A DNA stretch of 64,000 nucleotides from CAYRNY01 sp964425755 (GCA_964425755.1 CAYRNY010000015.1:82291-146290); one strand, 5' to 3'. Shown: positions 16,804 through 25,041, counted from the stretch's first letter. Made by a program: numbers and translations. The notes: a model not told the origin generated them from the letters alone.

Positions 16804-16881
16804 GCATCCTATACGCCAAACTATGGAGCCTTTACACAATCTTTATACTTTCGACTTGATTTCTTATACGGTATGACGTAT
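16788..16881. promoter_or_regulatory. Operator half-sites of the lysogeny switch
   Basis: Three copies of a TATACG(G/C) motif are seen: TTATACGGC at 16788-16796, CCTATACGCC at 16808-16817, and CTTATACGG at 16863-16871. The last is part of an inverted pair ATACG/CGTAT (16866-16870, 16877-16881). The first and last lie within the spacers of the two divergent promoters, the position expected for repressor binding. Confidence 0.6.
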
Positions 16882-16884
16882 TAT
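16856..16884 (+). promoter_or_regulatory. Rightward prophage promoter
   Basis: TTGATT (16856-16861), a 17-base spacer and TATTAT (16879-16884). It would drive the block from 17142 to 24994 with a leader of about 250 bases. Confidence 0.65.
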
Positions 16885-16889
16885 AGTTA

Positions 16890-17141
16890 GTGAAGTTGAG
16901 CGGCAAAACAAAAGCCCTCGGTGCTCGCAACACCGAGACAGGAAGCTATACTGCTTTTGACGCTATCGAAAATCGAGTCTGGCGCGGGGCGCAGCGCTGC
17001 GGATATCGCCCCGCCGCGTTTCGCGCTAGAATTGGAGGTATTAAGAACCATACAAGCATTCCCAATCGGACCGTTTGCCAGAACAGATTAGCAACTGATA
17101 ACACCCGGATCGTATCCGGCAGCTAGAAGAAGGGCGAGATT
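16890..17141 (+). promoter_or_regulatory. Structured 5' leader of the rightward operon
   Basis: The leader forms two clear hairpins: CTCGGTG/CACCGAG with loop CTCGCAA (16917-16937), and GCGGGGCG/CGCCCCGC (16984-16991, 17007-17014) enclosing the palindrome GCAGCGCTGC. A GTG-initiated frame (16890-17126) crosses it but its product has no recognisable feature and its start coincides with the predicted transcription start, so I do not call a gene. Attenuation or antitermination is possible. Confidence 0.45.
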
Positions 17142-19301
17142 ATGTCCGAGCAAGCCAAATCCATCACCATCGGCGACGCAACTTTCCACCTCGTGTACGC
17201 CGACCTGCTCCCCCCGCTTTCCGAAGCCAAGTACACCTCACTGCGCGCCAGCATCCGCGCCATGGGCATCCGCGACGATATCCACGTGCGCCAGCGCGCC
17301 GACGGCAGCTACGACGTCATCGACGGCCAGCACCGGCTCACCATCGCCGCAGCACTCGACCTGCCGCGCGACGCCGTGCCGCTCAAGGAGCACGACGTTG
17401 ACGACGACACCGCCGAAACCCTGGCCTACTCACTCAACCTGGCACGCCGCCACCTCAACGCCGAAGACCGCCAGCAGGTGGTCGCGTCGCTGCGTAAGAA
17501 GGGCAAGTCGCTGCGCCAGATCGCCGAGCTCGTCGGCGTGAGCCGCACCACCGTGCAGCGCGACATTGACGCACTGGCAGCCGCAGGTGTCACAAATGTG
17601 ACACCTGACCAGGTCACCGGTGCCGACGGCAAGCAGCAGCCCGCGCAGAAGCCGCAGACGCGTACGGCGGCGCTGGCCGCGAAGATCATAGCCATGTACG
17701 GCGACCGGGAGACCACGCTCTACGTCGACGACATCCGCGCCCAGCTCGGCGACACCGAAAACGCCATCCTCCACGCCGCGATCGGGCTGCTCATGGCCGA
17801 ATATCGCATCCGCCAGCACAGCGGCGAGCGCGGGCGCTACGACCGCATCGCACCCGTCAACGGCGAGCAGGTCCGCAAAGCGATCCTCGACGTGCTCTAC
17901 CGCCGCCAGGAACCCATCGCGCCCGACAAGCTGGAACGCAAAGCCGTGCAGCGCGTGCGCGCGCCAATCACCGACATTCACGCCGAACTGGACGTGCTCA
18001 AAGCACAGGACCGCGTTATCGATGTGGATCGCGCCTGGACGCGTGTACCGCCGCAGCCCAAGCTGGAACAGGTACTCAACACCCTGGCCGAGCACGGCCC
18101 GGCGACGGTCGACGACATCCACAACCACGCGCGCATGGACGCGACGGAAGTGGTCCCGGCGCTGGCGCACTTGCAGCACAAGGGGCGCGTCATCCGGCGC
18201 GGCGACGCGTGGGAGCTCACGCCAGACGCGCCGGTCGCGCAGCGCGAAGGCGATGACCGGCCCCGTGCCGATCGCACGCTGGCCGTGATCGACGGCCAGC
18301 CCGTCACCGCTGCCGACATCCCCGGCTACGAGCAGCTCGCCGAAGACGCCCAGCGCCGCGCCGAACTCAACGCCAGGTTCAACACCGACGCGGTGAAGAT
18401 CAACGCCGAACCCTGGGACCAGGGCGCGTGGCACCGTGCGATCGAGGTCGCTCGCAAGCTCCGCGCGGCGGACCTGTGGGACGGCCAATCGCTGCTCTCG
18501 TTCAACGCCAACGTCTACGAGCTGCACGATCGCCTGTTCGGCGTCAAGCGCGAGCCGGCCACCAGCCTAGTCAAGGGCCGCGATTACACCATCGTGCCCA
18601 CGACGTCCAGGGACGACAGCGACGAAAGTGCAGAAGCGCTTGAAACCAAAATCGTCGCCATGCTCCAAGACAAACCGCTGCCCTACCGGGTGATCAAGGC
18701 GCGCCTCGAAGCTGACGGCGTGCAGGTTGTGGATCTGGGAGAACGGCTGGCGACACTACTCGATGCCGGGCGCATTGTCGAGAATGTCGGCCTGTATGGA
18801 CTTCCCGCACACCAGCATGACCAGTCCCCGCGCCCCGCAGCGGGCGAATCAACCACCGCCCCGCCGGTCGACGACGACATGACCCTCGAGGACGCCAAAG
18901 CGCAGATCATGACGTTCCTGTCGGGCCGCGCCGGCGCGTACTGGAACACGCTCAACGCAATGGGCATCCCCACCTACCTGGCGGATATGGCGCTGCGCGA
19001 GCTGGTGCGCGAGCGCAAGGTCCGCAAGTCCCACGACCGGTTCTACGAGGTCATCCAGCCGCACACCGAGCTGAAGATCGCGCTCGGCAGCCTGGAATCC
19101 AGCCTCGAAGGCGTCCGCCGCGAGATCAAGGCCCTGCCGCTGGCCGACCTGGAGCCGGAGCACGTGCAGGAAGCCCGCGAGGCCATCCTGCACGCCCGTG
19201 TCGAAATGTCCGAGCTGTACAACCGCCTGGAAGCCCTGCTCGACAAGCTGCCGGGCGAGAGCGAAACCGAAGAGCAAACGGAAGAGCCGGCCCAGGTCTA
19301 G
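17142..19301 (+). CDS. ParB-like protein with HTH and tandem winged-helix modules
   Basis: This 719-aa protein starts with a ParB/Srx-type domain (about 15-110; DVIDGQHRLTIAAAL is the conserved loop), followed by an HTH (KSLRQIAELVGVSRTTVQRD, about 117-136). The rest contains at least five similar 55-60-residue segments with a winged-helix look, starting near residues 177, 244, 307, 500 and 584 (for example LEQVLNTLAEHGPATVDDIH). Residues 148-155 are encoded by a copy of the 24-bp palindrome. It is the first gene after the rightward promoter. A DNA-binding partition, silencing or regulatory role fits; such a repeated architecture is unusual. Confidence 0.7.
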   Translation: MSEQAKSITIGDATFHLVYADLLPPLSEAKYTSLRASIRAMGIRDDIHVRQRADGSYDVIDGQHRLTIAAALDLPRDAVPLKEHDVDDDTAETLAYSLNLARRHLNAEDRQQVVASLRKKGKSLRQIAELVGVSRTTVQRDIDALAAAGVTNVTPDQVTGADGKQQPAQKPQTRTAALAAKIIAMYGDRETTLYVDDIRAQLGDTENAILHAAIGLLMAEYRIRQHSGERGRYDRIAPVNGEQVRKAILDVLYRRQEPIAPDKLERKAVQRVRAPITDIHAELDVLKAQDRVIDVDRAWTRVPPQPKLEQVLNTLAEHGPATVDDIHNHARMDATEVVPALAHLQHKGRVIRRGDAWELTPDAPVAQREGDDRPRADRTLAVIDGQPVTAADIPGYEQLAEDAQRRAELNARFNTDAVKINAEPWDQGAWHRAIEVARKLRAADLWDGQSLLSFNANVYELHDRLFGVKREPATSLVKGRDYTIVPTTSRDDSDESAEALETKIVAMLQDKPLPYRVIKARLEADGVQVVDLGERLATLLDAGRIVENVGLYGLPAHQHDQSPRPAAGESTTAPPVDDDMTLEDAKAQIMTFLSGRAGAYWNTLNAMGIPTYLADMALRELVRERKVRKSHDRFYEVIQPHTELKIALGSLESSLEGVRREIKALPLADLEPEHVQEAREAILHARVEMSELYNRLEALLDKLPGESETEEQTEEPAQV
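17584..17607. repeat. 24-bp phage palindrome, copy 2 (inside the ParB-like gene)
   Basis: Perfect 11-bp arms CAGGTGTCACA around AA, encoding AGVTNVTP between the HTH and the winged-helix segments. Confidence 0.85.
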
Positions 19302-19335
19302 CTGACGGCGGCCAAAGAGTAACAGGAGCAACCTT

Positions 19336-20583
19336 ATGGAGATCCAATTCAAGCACACCAAACTGCAACACGCCCACAAGGTCGAGGTGACCATCACCGA
19401 CGGCGACGAGACCCACACAGGCAGCGACGTGGCACTCGCCGCGCGCGACGCCTACCGGATGGCCTACCGCAAAGCCCGCGCCGCCCGCAACTGGGGCGCG
19501 CTGGCCGAAATCATGATCTACCCCACCGACCCCGCCGCTCGCGCGATCGCCTTCATGCGCCTGCAGCTGCGCGGCTACGAGCACGCCGTCCGCCGCCTGG
19601 TCACCGACGCGCGCGCACTCGCCGACGAGCGCGACGAATTGCGCGATCAAACCAACAGACGCGCCCAATGGTTGGACGCCCAGTATGCGTTTGCAGCCCG
19701 GCTCGTGCACGAAAAAAAGCAAGCCCTCCGCGCCGCCCGCAAGCACACCGCACAGCTCTACCGCGCCTACGACGCCCTGGTCGCCAAGCAGCACGTGCTC
19801 CTGAGCGCCGTCGCGCGCACTATGCGCTACCTCGAGGATGCCGGCGACACCGAAAGCGACGCCTACCAGGCGCTCGCCGCCGTCACGATGAAGTCCCCAG
19901 TGCTGGGGCTGGTCCCGCGCGTGCCGAAAGCCCGCAGCATGGACGCCACGCGCGTGATCGCCCGCCTGGAACGGCACATCCGCAGACGCGAGCGCCGCAT
20001 CCGCGAACTGGAAGATGCCCAGCGCCCGCTTGAGAAGCTCGCGCGCAAACTCGAGAAGGAATTGGCCGCCGCGCGCGAGGAAAACCTGCGCCTGCGCCAA
20101 CAACTCGACGCCGCGCTGGATGCCCGCACCCAGGCCGAGCAGACGCTCGACACCATCCAGGACATGCTCAAAGCAGCCGGCATCATCGGCCACGTCCGGA
20201 ACAGCGTCGCCCAGGCGATCGCCAAAGCACGCCAGGCCGACGACTGGAAGCAGCGCTACCAGGACCTGCACGAGCAGCAAGCTAGGCGCGAGCTGCAGCG
20301 CGACGGCGACAGCGCTGGTAGCGACAGCGCCAGGCTCGCCGCGCAGACACTCCGCGCCGCCGGCTACACCGGCGACGACCTGGAGTGCATGGTCAAGGCC
20401 GCGATCGACCGCGCCGCGCACTACCAGCGCATGTACAGCAAGGCGGAGATGGAGCGCGCGCAGCTCTTCGAGCAGATCAAGCGCAACTACGGGGCACCGC
20501 CCGCCACCGCCGAGCGCAAAGCCGAAGCCGACGAGCCGAGCGAAGCACCCGAAATATCGACCGCGCCGCACGAAGCGGCATAG
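19336..20583 (+). CDS. Coiled-coil protein, hypothetical
   Basis: This 415-aa protein has a small N-terminal beta-rich part (MEIQFKHTKLQHAHKVEVTI), then long helices and a coiled coil from about residue 210 to 330 (ERHIRRRERRIRELEDAQ, EKELAAAREENLRLRQQL). It follows the ParB-like gene by 34 bases. The last codons are part of a 28-bp sequence repeated at 21197. No family is recognised; a structural or DNA-organising role is only a guess. Confidence 0.65.
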   Translation: MEIQFKHTKLQHAHKVEVTITDGDETHTGSDVALAARDAYRMAYRKARAARNWGALAEIMIYPTDPAARAIAFMRLQLRGYEHAVRRLVTDARALADERDELRDQTNRRAQWLDAQYAFAARLVHEKKQALRAARKHTAQLYRAYDALVAKQHVLLSAVARTMRYLEDAGDTESDAYQALAAVTMKSPVLGLVPRVPKARSMDATRVIARLERHIRRRERRIRELEDAQRPLEKLARKLEKELAAAREENLRLRQQLDAALDARTQAEQTLDTIQDMLKAAGIIGHVRNSVAQAIAKARQADDWKQRYQDLHEQQARRELQRDGDSAGSDSARLAAQTLRAAGYTGDDLECMVKAAIDRAAHYQRMYSKAEMERAQLFEQIKRNYGAPPATAERKAEADEPSEAPEISTAPHEAA

Positions 20584-20585
20584 AC
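20558..20585 (+). repeat. 28-bp direct repeat, copy 1
   Basis: The 28 bases that include the 3' end of the coiled-coil gene (ending CGGCATAGAC) are repeated exactly at 21197-21224, so the gene at 20601-21185 is bracketed by the repeat. Confidence 0.8.
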
Positions 20586-20600
20586 CGACAGGAGTCAACG

Positions 20601-21185
20601 ATGACCTACGACAATAACTGGCGCGACCATCCCGACTACCGGGATGAACTGGACTATTCCAATGACGTCCGTTTCCGCTACAGCTGCACGCCTGGCGGAC
20701 GCTTCAACGCGGCCCGCAAGCGACAAGCGGCGGGCGAGCAAAACAATATCATTCGCGTGCTCGTCGAATTCGATCGCCACGCCGGGCACAAGGTGGACCG
20801 GGCACGCATGCAATCGCTCTACCGCATTGTGCGCAAGGTGGGCTACCGCCTGGGCCGCAACAATCTCTACGCGCCACCTGTGCGCGGGAAGGAAATGCAG
20901 GCTTGCCGCGTGCCGCCCTGGCCTGAAACCCAAACGTCCGGCTATTGGTGGGACGTGGCCCGGCTTGCCGAACGCGCCGCCAACCTAGCCCTGGCCGCCG
21001 CCTACACGTTCGAGCGCGAAGCCGAGCGTTACCGCGCCCAAGGCGACCACGCTAAAGCCCGGGAACGCCAAGCGCTGGCCGATCGGTACTTCCACCGCGC
21101 CGAGTGCGCCCACGTTGACCAGATGGACAGCGAGGGCGAGGCCGTCACGCTGAGCTGGTACGAGGAACACGCCCAGAACCTGTAA
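20601..21185 (+). CDS. Hypothetical protein
   Basis: The 194-aa product starts at an ATG at 20601 with AGGAG upstream. It is soluble, rich in Tyr, Arg and Ala, with an N-terminal stretch MTYDNNWRDHPDYRDELDY and a helical C-terminal half (ALAAAYTFEREAERYRAQGD). The whole gene is bracketed by exact 28-bp direct repeats, which suggests gain by recombination or a duplication scar. No family is recognised. Confidence 0.6.
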   Translation: MTYDNNWRDHPDYRDELDYSNDVRFRYSCTPGGRFNAARKRQAAGEQNNIIRVLVEFDRHAGHKVDRARMQSLYRIVRKVGYRLGRNNLYAPPVRGKEMQACRVPPWPETQTSGYWWDVARLAERAANLALAAAYTFEREAERYRAQGDHAKARERQALADRYFHRAECAHVDQMDSEGEAVTLSWYEEHAQNL

Positions 21186-21196
21186 TTGGCAACTAC

Positions 21197-21224
21197 CGAC
21201 CGCGCCGCACGAAGCGGCATAGAC
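21197..21224 (+). repeat. 28-bp direct repeat, copy 2
   Basis: Exact copy of 20558-20585, here non-coding and directly before the ribosome-binding site of the gene at 21237. Confidence 0.8.
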
Positions 21225-21236
21225 AAGGGGGACTGC

Positions 21237-21560
21237 ATGATCGACGAATTGTACTGGTCTTTGCCGGTCAAAGTGCGCGCTAAAGCACTGGGCCGCATGG
21301 ATAACCGGCACTTCGCGCGGTTCGTGGCGCTGACGGGGAGCGGGCTTGCCCTGGTCGCGTTTTGGGAGCACCGCCACGCCGCGCCGTACCCGCTGCTGGT
21401 CCCGCCCAACCAACTCGCGCACGCCGAAAAAGGACAGTGCTATCCTGCCATGCCCGACTGGGCCATGCCGTACCGGCCAGACGAATATCCCTGGCTGACG
21501 GGGGATAAAGAGAAAGATTTAGAGTGGCTGACAAGAAAGGTGAACTATGAATACCCCTGA
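21237..21560 (+). CDS. Hypothetical protein
   Basis: A 107-aa protein starting at the ATG at 21237 after AAGGGGGAC. It contains LYWSLPVKVRAKALGRMDNR and a Pro-rich middle, with no membrane segment or motif I can assign. It overlaps the next gene by 14 bases, so the two are co-translated. Confidence 0.55.
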   Translation: MIDELYWSLPVKVRAKALGRMDNRHFARFVALTGSGLALVAFWEHRHAAPYPLLVPPNQLAHAEKGQCYPAMPDWAMPYRPDEYPWLTGDKEKDLEWLTRKVNYEYP

Positions 21561-21810
21561 AAACCCGACCCTGATGTTCGACACGCTGCAAGGGCTGCTC
21601 GACGTGCTGAGCGACAATCACGTCTTCGCCGCGCTCTACCGCGACGAACTCGACGCCGCCCGCGAAGCCCTGGAAGACCTGCACCGCTGGGCGGACGCCG
21701 AATCCGCCGCCGCCGAGATCAACTACCAGAAGTGGCAGGAAGCCCAGCGCCAGCTCGACGCCCTGCGCTACCAGCCACGCGACGAAGTCCCGACGATCGA
21801 CCGGAGCTAA
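21547..21810 (+). CDS. Hypothetical small helical protein
   Basis: An 87-aa, mostly helical acidic protein (MFDTLQGLLDVLSDNHVF, then RDELDAAREALEDLHRWADA). GAAAGGTG lies before the ATG. No family is recognised; it may pair with the overlapping upstream protein. Confidence 0.55.
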   Translation: MNTPENPTLMFDTLQGLLDVLSDNHVFAALYRDELDAAREALEDLHRWADAESAAAEINYQKWQEAQRQLDALRYQPRDEVPTIDRS

Positions 21811-21860
21811 CCCGGCCAGCGCCGCCAACTGCATCCGTTACTTTACGAGGAGAGATTTTG

Positions 21861-22190
21861 ATGCACGAGAACGACACTACCTTGCAACCGGGCGACGTGG
21901 TCGCCCTCACCGAAGACCTCGCCTACGCCGGCGGCATCCCTGCCGGCACCGAAGGCGTGATCACGCGCGTGTTCAACGCGATCGGCACGCTGTACGAGAT
22001 CGACTGCGAAGGCTACACGCCGGTCATCCTGCGCCCCTCGCTGGTCGCGTTCGTCGAGCGCCCGCCGGACATCCGCGACGACTGGGACCTGATGGTCCAC
22101 GCCGCGCGGCTGATGGCCCTACGCACCGGCGGAGCGGTCCGCACGATTGGCATCCGCGTCAACAAGAAAAACGCCCCGACCAGCGCATAG
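21861..22190 (+). CDS. Hypothetical protein with SH3/KOW-like segment
   Basis: A 109-aa product starting at the ATG at 21861 with GAGGAGAG upstream. Residues 8-60 have the small-barrel pattern LQPGDVVALTEDL, GIPAGTEGVITRVF, LYEIDC and PVILRPSLVAFVE, similar to DUF4926/KOW-like domains. The C-terminal part is basic and helical. Function unknown. Confidence 0.6.
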   Translation: MHENDTTLQPGDVVALTEDLAYAGGIPAGTEGVITRVFNAIGTLYEIDCEGYTPVILRPSLVAFVERPPDIRDDWDLMVHAARLMALRTGGAVRTIGIRVNKKNAPTSA

Positions 22191-22215
22191 CAACGACCGG
22201 GGCGCAAGAGCACCG

Positions 22216-22238
22216 GGGGCGTGCTAGCAACACGCCCC
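22216..22238 (+). other. Intergenic hairpin with GTGCTNGCAACAC loop
   Basis: Arms GGGGCGTG and CACGCCCC flank the loop CTAGCAA. The core GTGCTAGCAACAC nearly matches the hairpin at 16917-16937 (GTGCTCGCAACAC), although the stems differ. Confidence 0.6.
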
Positions 22239-22259
22239 TGGAGATAAGGAGTATAGCAC

Positions 22260-22541
22260 ATGAAGCTGTTCATCGCGTTAACCGTTCTCGCCGCAGTGTG
22301 GCTGCTGGCGCTGGTCCTGTACCTGCTGGTGGCACGGCTGCGGCGCATCCGGCGCTCCGGACGACGATATCTGGCCCACGCGGGACCCAACGACATCGTG
22401 TCGCCGGGCGTCGTGCTGCACGCATGGGACGACCCGGCAAATGATCCCGTCGCCGTCGCCGAGGCATCCGCGCGCGCCATGTATGGCGATCGCGGGTTGC
22501 CGGAGAGACCTGTGAGGAATAACGGCCATGACGATAAGTGA
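22260..22541 (+). CDS. Small single-pass membrane protein
   Basis: A 93-aa protein with an N-terminal membrane segment (LFIALTVLAAVWLLALVLYLL) followed by RRIRRSGRRY, so the C-terminus should be cytoplasmic. AAGGAG precedes the ATG. It overlaps the next small membrane protein gene. Confidence 0.6.
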   Translation: MKLFIALTVLAAVWLLALVLYLLVARLRRIRRSGRRYLAHAGPNDIVSPGVVLHAWDDPANDPVAVAEASARAMYGDRGLPERPVRNNGHDDK

Positions 22542-22647
22542 CTTCCTGTTCATCGCACTGGGATTCGTGGCGATCCTGGGCACGTTGTACGTGCTCACCG
22601 TGATCCCCGGTCCGCCGAAAGGGCAACGCCATGACCACACCGATTGA
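22528..22647 (+). CDS. 39-aa membrane peptide
   Basis: The frame starts at an ATG at 22528 and ends at a TGA that overlaps the next gene by 17 bases. It encodes MTISDFLFIALGFVAILGTL and a short polar tail, a single membrane helix. GAGGAAT lies upstream. The tight overlap on both sides supports translation. Confidence 0.5.
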   Translation: MTISDFLFIALGFVAILGTLYVLTVIPGPPKGQRHDHTD

Positions 22648-22915
22648 CGGCTGTGCCCGCCTGATCGCCCTGATGGCCGACGCTGTAAGGCACCTGGACG
22701 CCGTGAACGACAGAAGCGACCTGGCGCAGCTGCAGCACAAGGCGGCGAATTTCCTGCTGGCTGTGGAATACGGCCTGGCTCCGCCACGCACATACCAGGA
22801 ACGCATTGAGCTTGAACGGGCGGCCTACGAACTAAAAATCGCGCTGCTGAACGCGTACTCGCGGCTGGTAATGCGTGATCACCTGCGCGGGAACAACGCG
22901 CAAACCGCTCGATAG
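22631..22915 (+). CDS. Hypothetical small helical protein
   Basis: A 94-aa helical protein (IALMADAVRHLDAVNDRSDL, then LQHKAANFLLAVEYGL). It starts inside the preceding membrane-peptide gene. No family is recognised. Confidence 0.55.
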   Translation: MTTPIDGCARLIALMADAVRHLDAVNDRSDLAQLQHKAANFLLAVEYGLAPPRTYQERIELERAAYELKIALLNAYSRLVMRDHLRGNNAQTAR

Positions 22916-22945
22916 ATCGACCATATTGCATATACGAGGTGAAAC

Positions 22946-23845
22946 ATGACCCAGACAATCGACACGACCGTGACCATATCCCCGAATCCCGTATCCGTCG
23001 ACGAACTGCTGGCGCAGGCGCGCCAGGCGCACCAGGCGGCCAAAGAGCAAGAGCAGCGCGAGCTAGAGGAACGCAAGCGCCAGCAAGCCGAGCGCCGCCA
23101 ACGCGAACTCCAGGAGCACGCTGCCAGGCTGCAGACGGCGCTCTGCGAGCGCTTCGGCCTCGAGGTTGAGATCGGGCCGGACGACCTGCCCGATCCGGAA
23201 CCCTATATGTCGGTGGATAGGGTGCATTACGAACTCGCGCCGCACCTGTTCATCGGCCTCGACCACCGGCGCGACAAGCTCTACGCCAGCGTCGATGATC
23301 GCCGCTACGACATCGAAGGCGACCTTGACAACCTGGGCCGCGCGATCGCGGCTGCTGAAACATACGCGCAGGAAATGCAGGCTACGATGGCTGAGCCTGC
23401 TCCCGAATCCGACGACGCGCTGCCGCCAGAACCGAGCTTCCCCTTCGCCGACGCGCCGGAACACCTGATCTACAACGGCGACGGCGGCGTGTACGTGGCG
23501 CTGTACGAGCGACGCGTCACCTTGCGCGCCTTCGCGTTGGACCCGCGCAGCTTCGCCAGCCGCCCAGGAGACAGCCTGATGTTGCAGCTTTCTCCCGCGC
23601 AAACTGAGCGTCTCGTCGAGGTGCTCGAAAACGGCGGGATGGCGTCGCTCGGTCAGGGCGAGTTCGTGCACGTCGATGCCCACGCGGTGCTGTTCTACCG
23701 CGACGGCGACGTGCTCAAGGTCGCGCTCGGCAAGCAGAAGGCGCAGCTCGTCGACCTGCTCAAGCGCTGGCTCACCGACTGGTGGCCCGCCTACAGCAAG
23801 TGGCTCGACGCCTGCCGCGACGCCGGATACGACCCGTACTTCTAA
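22946..23845 (+). CDS. Hypothetical protein with N-terminal coiled coil
   Basis: This 299-aa protein has an Ala/Gln/Glu/Arg-rich coiled coil at about 15-60 (QEQRELEERKRQQAERRQRE) and a globular remainder with two similar-looking halves (RVHYELAPHLFIGLDHRRDK, and GGVYVALYERRVTLRAFALD). A ribosome-binding site GAGGTG lies before the ATG. A strong hairpin follows the gene. No known family. Confidence 0.6.
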   Translation: MTQTIDTTVTISPNPVSVDELLAQARQAHQAAKEQEQRELEERKRQQAERRQRELQEHAARLQTALCERFGLEVEIGPDDLPDPEPYMSVDRVHYELAPHLFIGLDHRRDKLYASVDDRRYDIEGDLDNLGRAIAAAETYAQEMQATMAEPAPESDDALPPEPSFPFADAPEHLIYNGDGGVYVALYERRVTLRAFALDPRSFASRPGDSLMLQLSPAQTERLVEVLENGGMASLGQGEFVHVDAHAVLFYRDGDVLKVALGKQKAQLVDLLKRWLTDWWPAYSKWLDACRDAGYDPYF

Positions 23846-23854
23846 TCGCACGCG

Positions 23855-23879
23855 CCCCTGCCGCAGCGCGCGGCAGGGG
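23855..23879 (+). terminator. Strong GC hairpin, possible terminator
   Basis: Perfect 10-bp arms CCCCTGCCGC and GCGGCAGGGG around a 5-base loop directly follow the gene ending at 23845. No T-run follows, so termination may be weak or factor-dependent. Confidence 0.5.
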
Positions 23880-23969
23880 TAGCGTCTTCATGTAGCTAAA
23901 CGCAGCGGAGGGTGCTCACCGCCAAGAGACGCGCCCTCCAAGCCCAACCCGAAAGGTCAAGGCATACCA

Positions 23970-24212
23970 ATGATATATCCAGTCATTCCGTCTGACAACC
24001 TGCCCGTGATCCTGGTCCAGGGGACGCGCTGCATCGTCGCACGCTACCGCCAGACCGGACCGTACGAATACGAGTTGGAGCGCGCCGCAAACTGGACCGC
24101 GCTGGAAGACGACGCCCGCGCCGTCGTGCAGGACATGGTCGGGGCGATCACCGAGAGCGACGTGTATCCCTGCCCTGCCGCGCTCGCCGAGCGCGCCGTG
24201 TGGCCGGATTGA
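23970..24212 (+). CDS. Hypothetical small protein
   Basis: An 80-aa soluble protein (NLPVILVQGTRCIVARYRQT near the N-terminus, then a helical end). The sequence CCCGAAAGGTCAAGG precedes the start. No family is recognised. Confidence 0.5.
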   Translation: MIYPVIPSDNLPVILVQGTRCIVARYRQTGPYEYELERAANWTALEDDARAVVQDMVGAITESDVYPCPAALAERAVWPD

Positions 24213-24220
24213 CGCGCCGC

Positions 24221-24244
24221 CAGGTGTAACATTTGTTACAGCTC
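24221..24244. repeat. 24-bp phage palindrome, copy 3 (intergenic)
   Basis: CAGGTGTAACA, TT, then TGTTACAGCTC, with two outer mismatches. It starts 9 bases after the stop of the gene at 23970-24212. Confidence 0.75.
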
Positions 24245-24393
24245 TCGCCCCGCCCCGCGCGGGGCGTTTGATGTTACATCCAACTCACGCATGACCGGCT
24301 GTTCAGCTCATCCCAGCGCGCACCACATGGCGTAACATGCTGTCACCATTGGGACGCGCACAACGCGCGCAGACACCATAAGGAGCAAACACC

Positions 24394-24621
24394 ATGCTGG
24401 ACAAACACGAACGTATCGAGATGCTACGCGACGCGCAGAAGCTGCTCTACGACGTCACGCAGTTGATCGCCGACGCGGTCGACGACACGCCGCTTGAGCG
24501 CTCCGCCGACGCCTACATCATCCCGCATCTGCAGAGCTGGATCGAGGACCCGTACCAGTCGGCGAACCTGGAAGAGTTGATCCAGGCGCTGGAAAACGAC
24601 GCCGCCGAAGAGGACCTGTAA
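24394..24621 (+). CDS. Hypothetical acidic protein
   Basis: A 75-aa acidic helical protein (IEMLRDAQKLLYDVTQLI, ending EDDAAEEDL-like). AAGGAG lies upstream of the ATG. The gene is followed by two hairpins. No family is recognised. Confidence 0.5.
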   Translation: MLDKHERIEMLRDAQKLLYDVTQLIADAVDDTPLERSADAYIIPHLQSWIEDPYQSANLEELIQALENDAAEEDL

Positions 24622-24625
24622 TACA

Positions 24626-24686
24626 AGTGCCGCCTGCGGGGGGCGGCACTGCGGCAGGGATTAGGGGTGGATGGAATCCCTGCCGC
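24626..24686 (+). other. Two consecutive hairpins between small genes
   Basis: AGTGCCGCC/GGCGGCACT (24626-24634, 24642-24650) is followed at once by GCGGCAGGGAT/ATCCCTGCCGC (24651-24661, 24676-24686). Both have perfect arms. They may stabilise or process the transcript before the gene at 24713. Confidence 0.55.
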
Positions 24687-24712
24687 ACTAATGATACCAA
24701 GAGGAGCGACCA

Positions 24713-24994
24713 ATGTCACATACACCATTCTACGATCCCGGCGACCCCTTCAACGCCGTCAGCCTGCGCGACCACGCCCACGTGATCATCGTCCCCGACG
24801 GCACCGTGTGCATCACGCGCCCGGAGCGCAGGCGGCGGACGGCGTACCGCAGGCTCTCGCCGGTCACGCGCGCGATGCTCGACGCCCTGGTCAACGGGCG
24901 CTTCTGGACCACGCGCCTGCACGACAGTTGGGGCATGGTCACCGTCTACAGCGGCGCGACGTTCACCTACCCGCACCACGACGTGCCGGTGTAG
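24713..24994 (+). CDS. Hypothetical protein, last gene of the rightward block
   Basis: A 93-aa protein with VIIVPDGTVCITRPERRRRT and a C-terminal beta-rich end (GMVTVYSGATFTYPHHDVPV). GAGGAG precedes the ATG. It converges with the late operon. No family is recognised. Confidence 0.5.
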   Translation: MSHTPFYDPGDPFNAVSLRDHAHVIIVPDGTVCITRPERRRRTAYRRLSPVTRAMLDALVNGRFWTTRLHDSWGMVTVYSGATFTYPHHDVPV

Positions 24995-25024
24995 CCGCTG
25001 ACGGCGCTCGCGCGCATCCCGCTG

Positions 25025-25041
25025 CCCCGCTCCGTGCGGGG
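25025..25041. terminator. Hairpin between convergent operons
   Basis: CCCCGC/GCGGGG arms around a 5-base loop between the rightward block and the leftward late operon. Only moderate T content follows on either side. Confidence 0.45.

Noticed and set aside
16890..17126. GTG-initiated frame of 78 codons in the rightward leader
   Set aside because: Its start coincides with the predicted transcription start, it crosses two strong hairpins and the product has no recognisable features.
24332..24348. Degenerate palindrome GTAACA-TGC-TGTCAC
   Set aside because: Spacing is three instead of two and the outer arms do not match, so it was not counted with the 13 copies.
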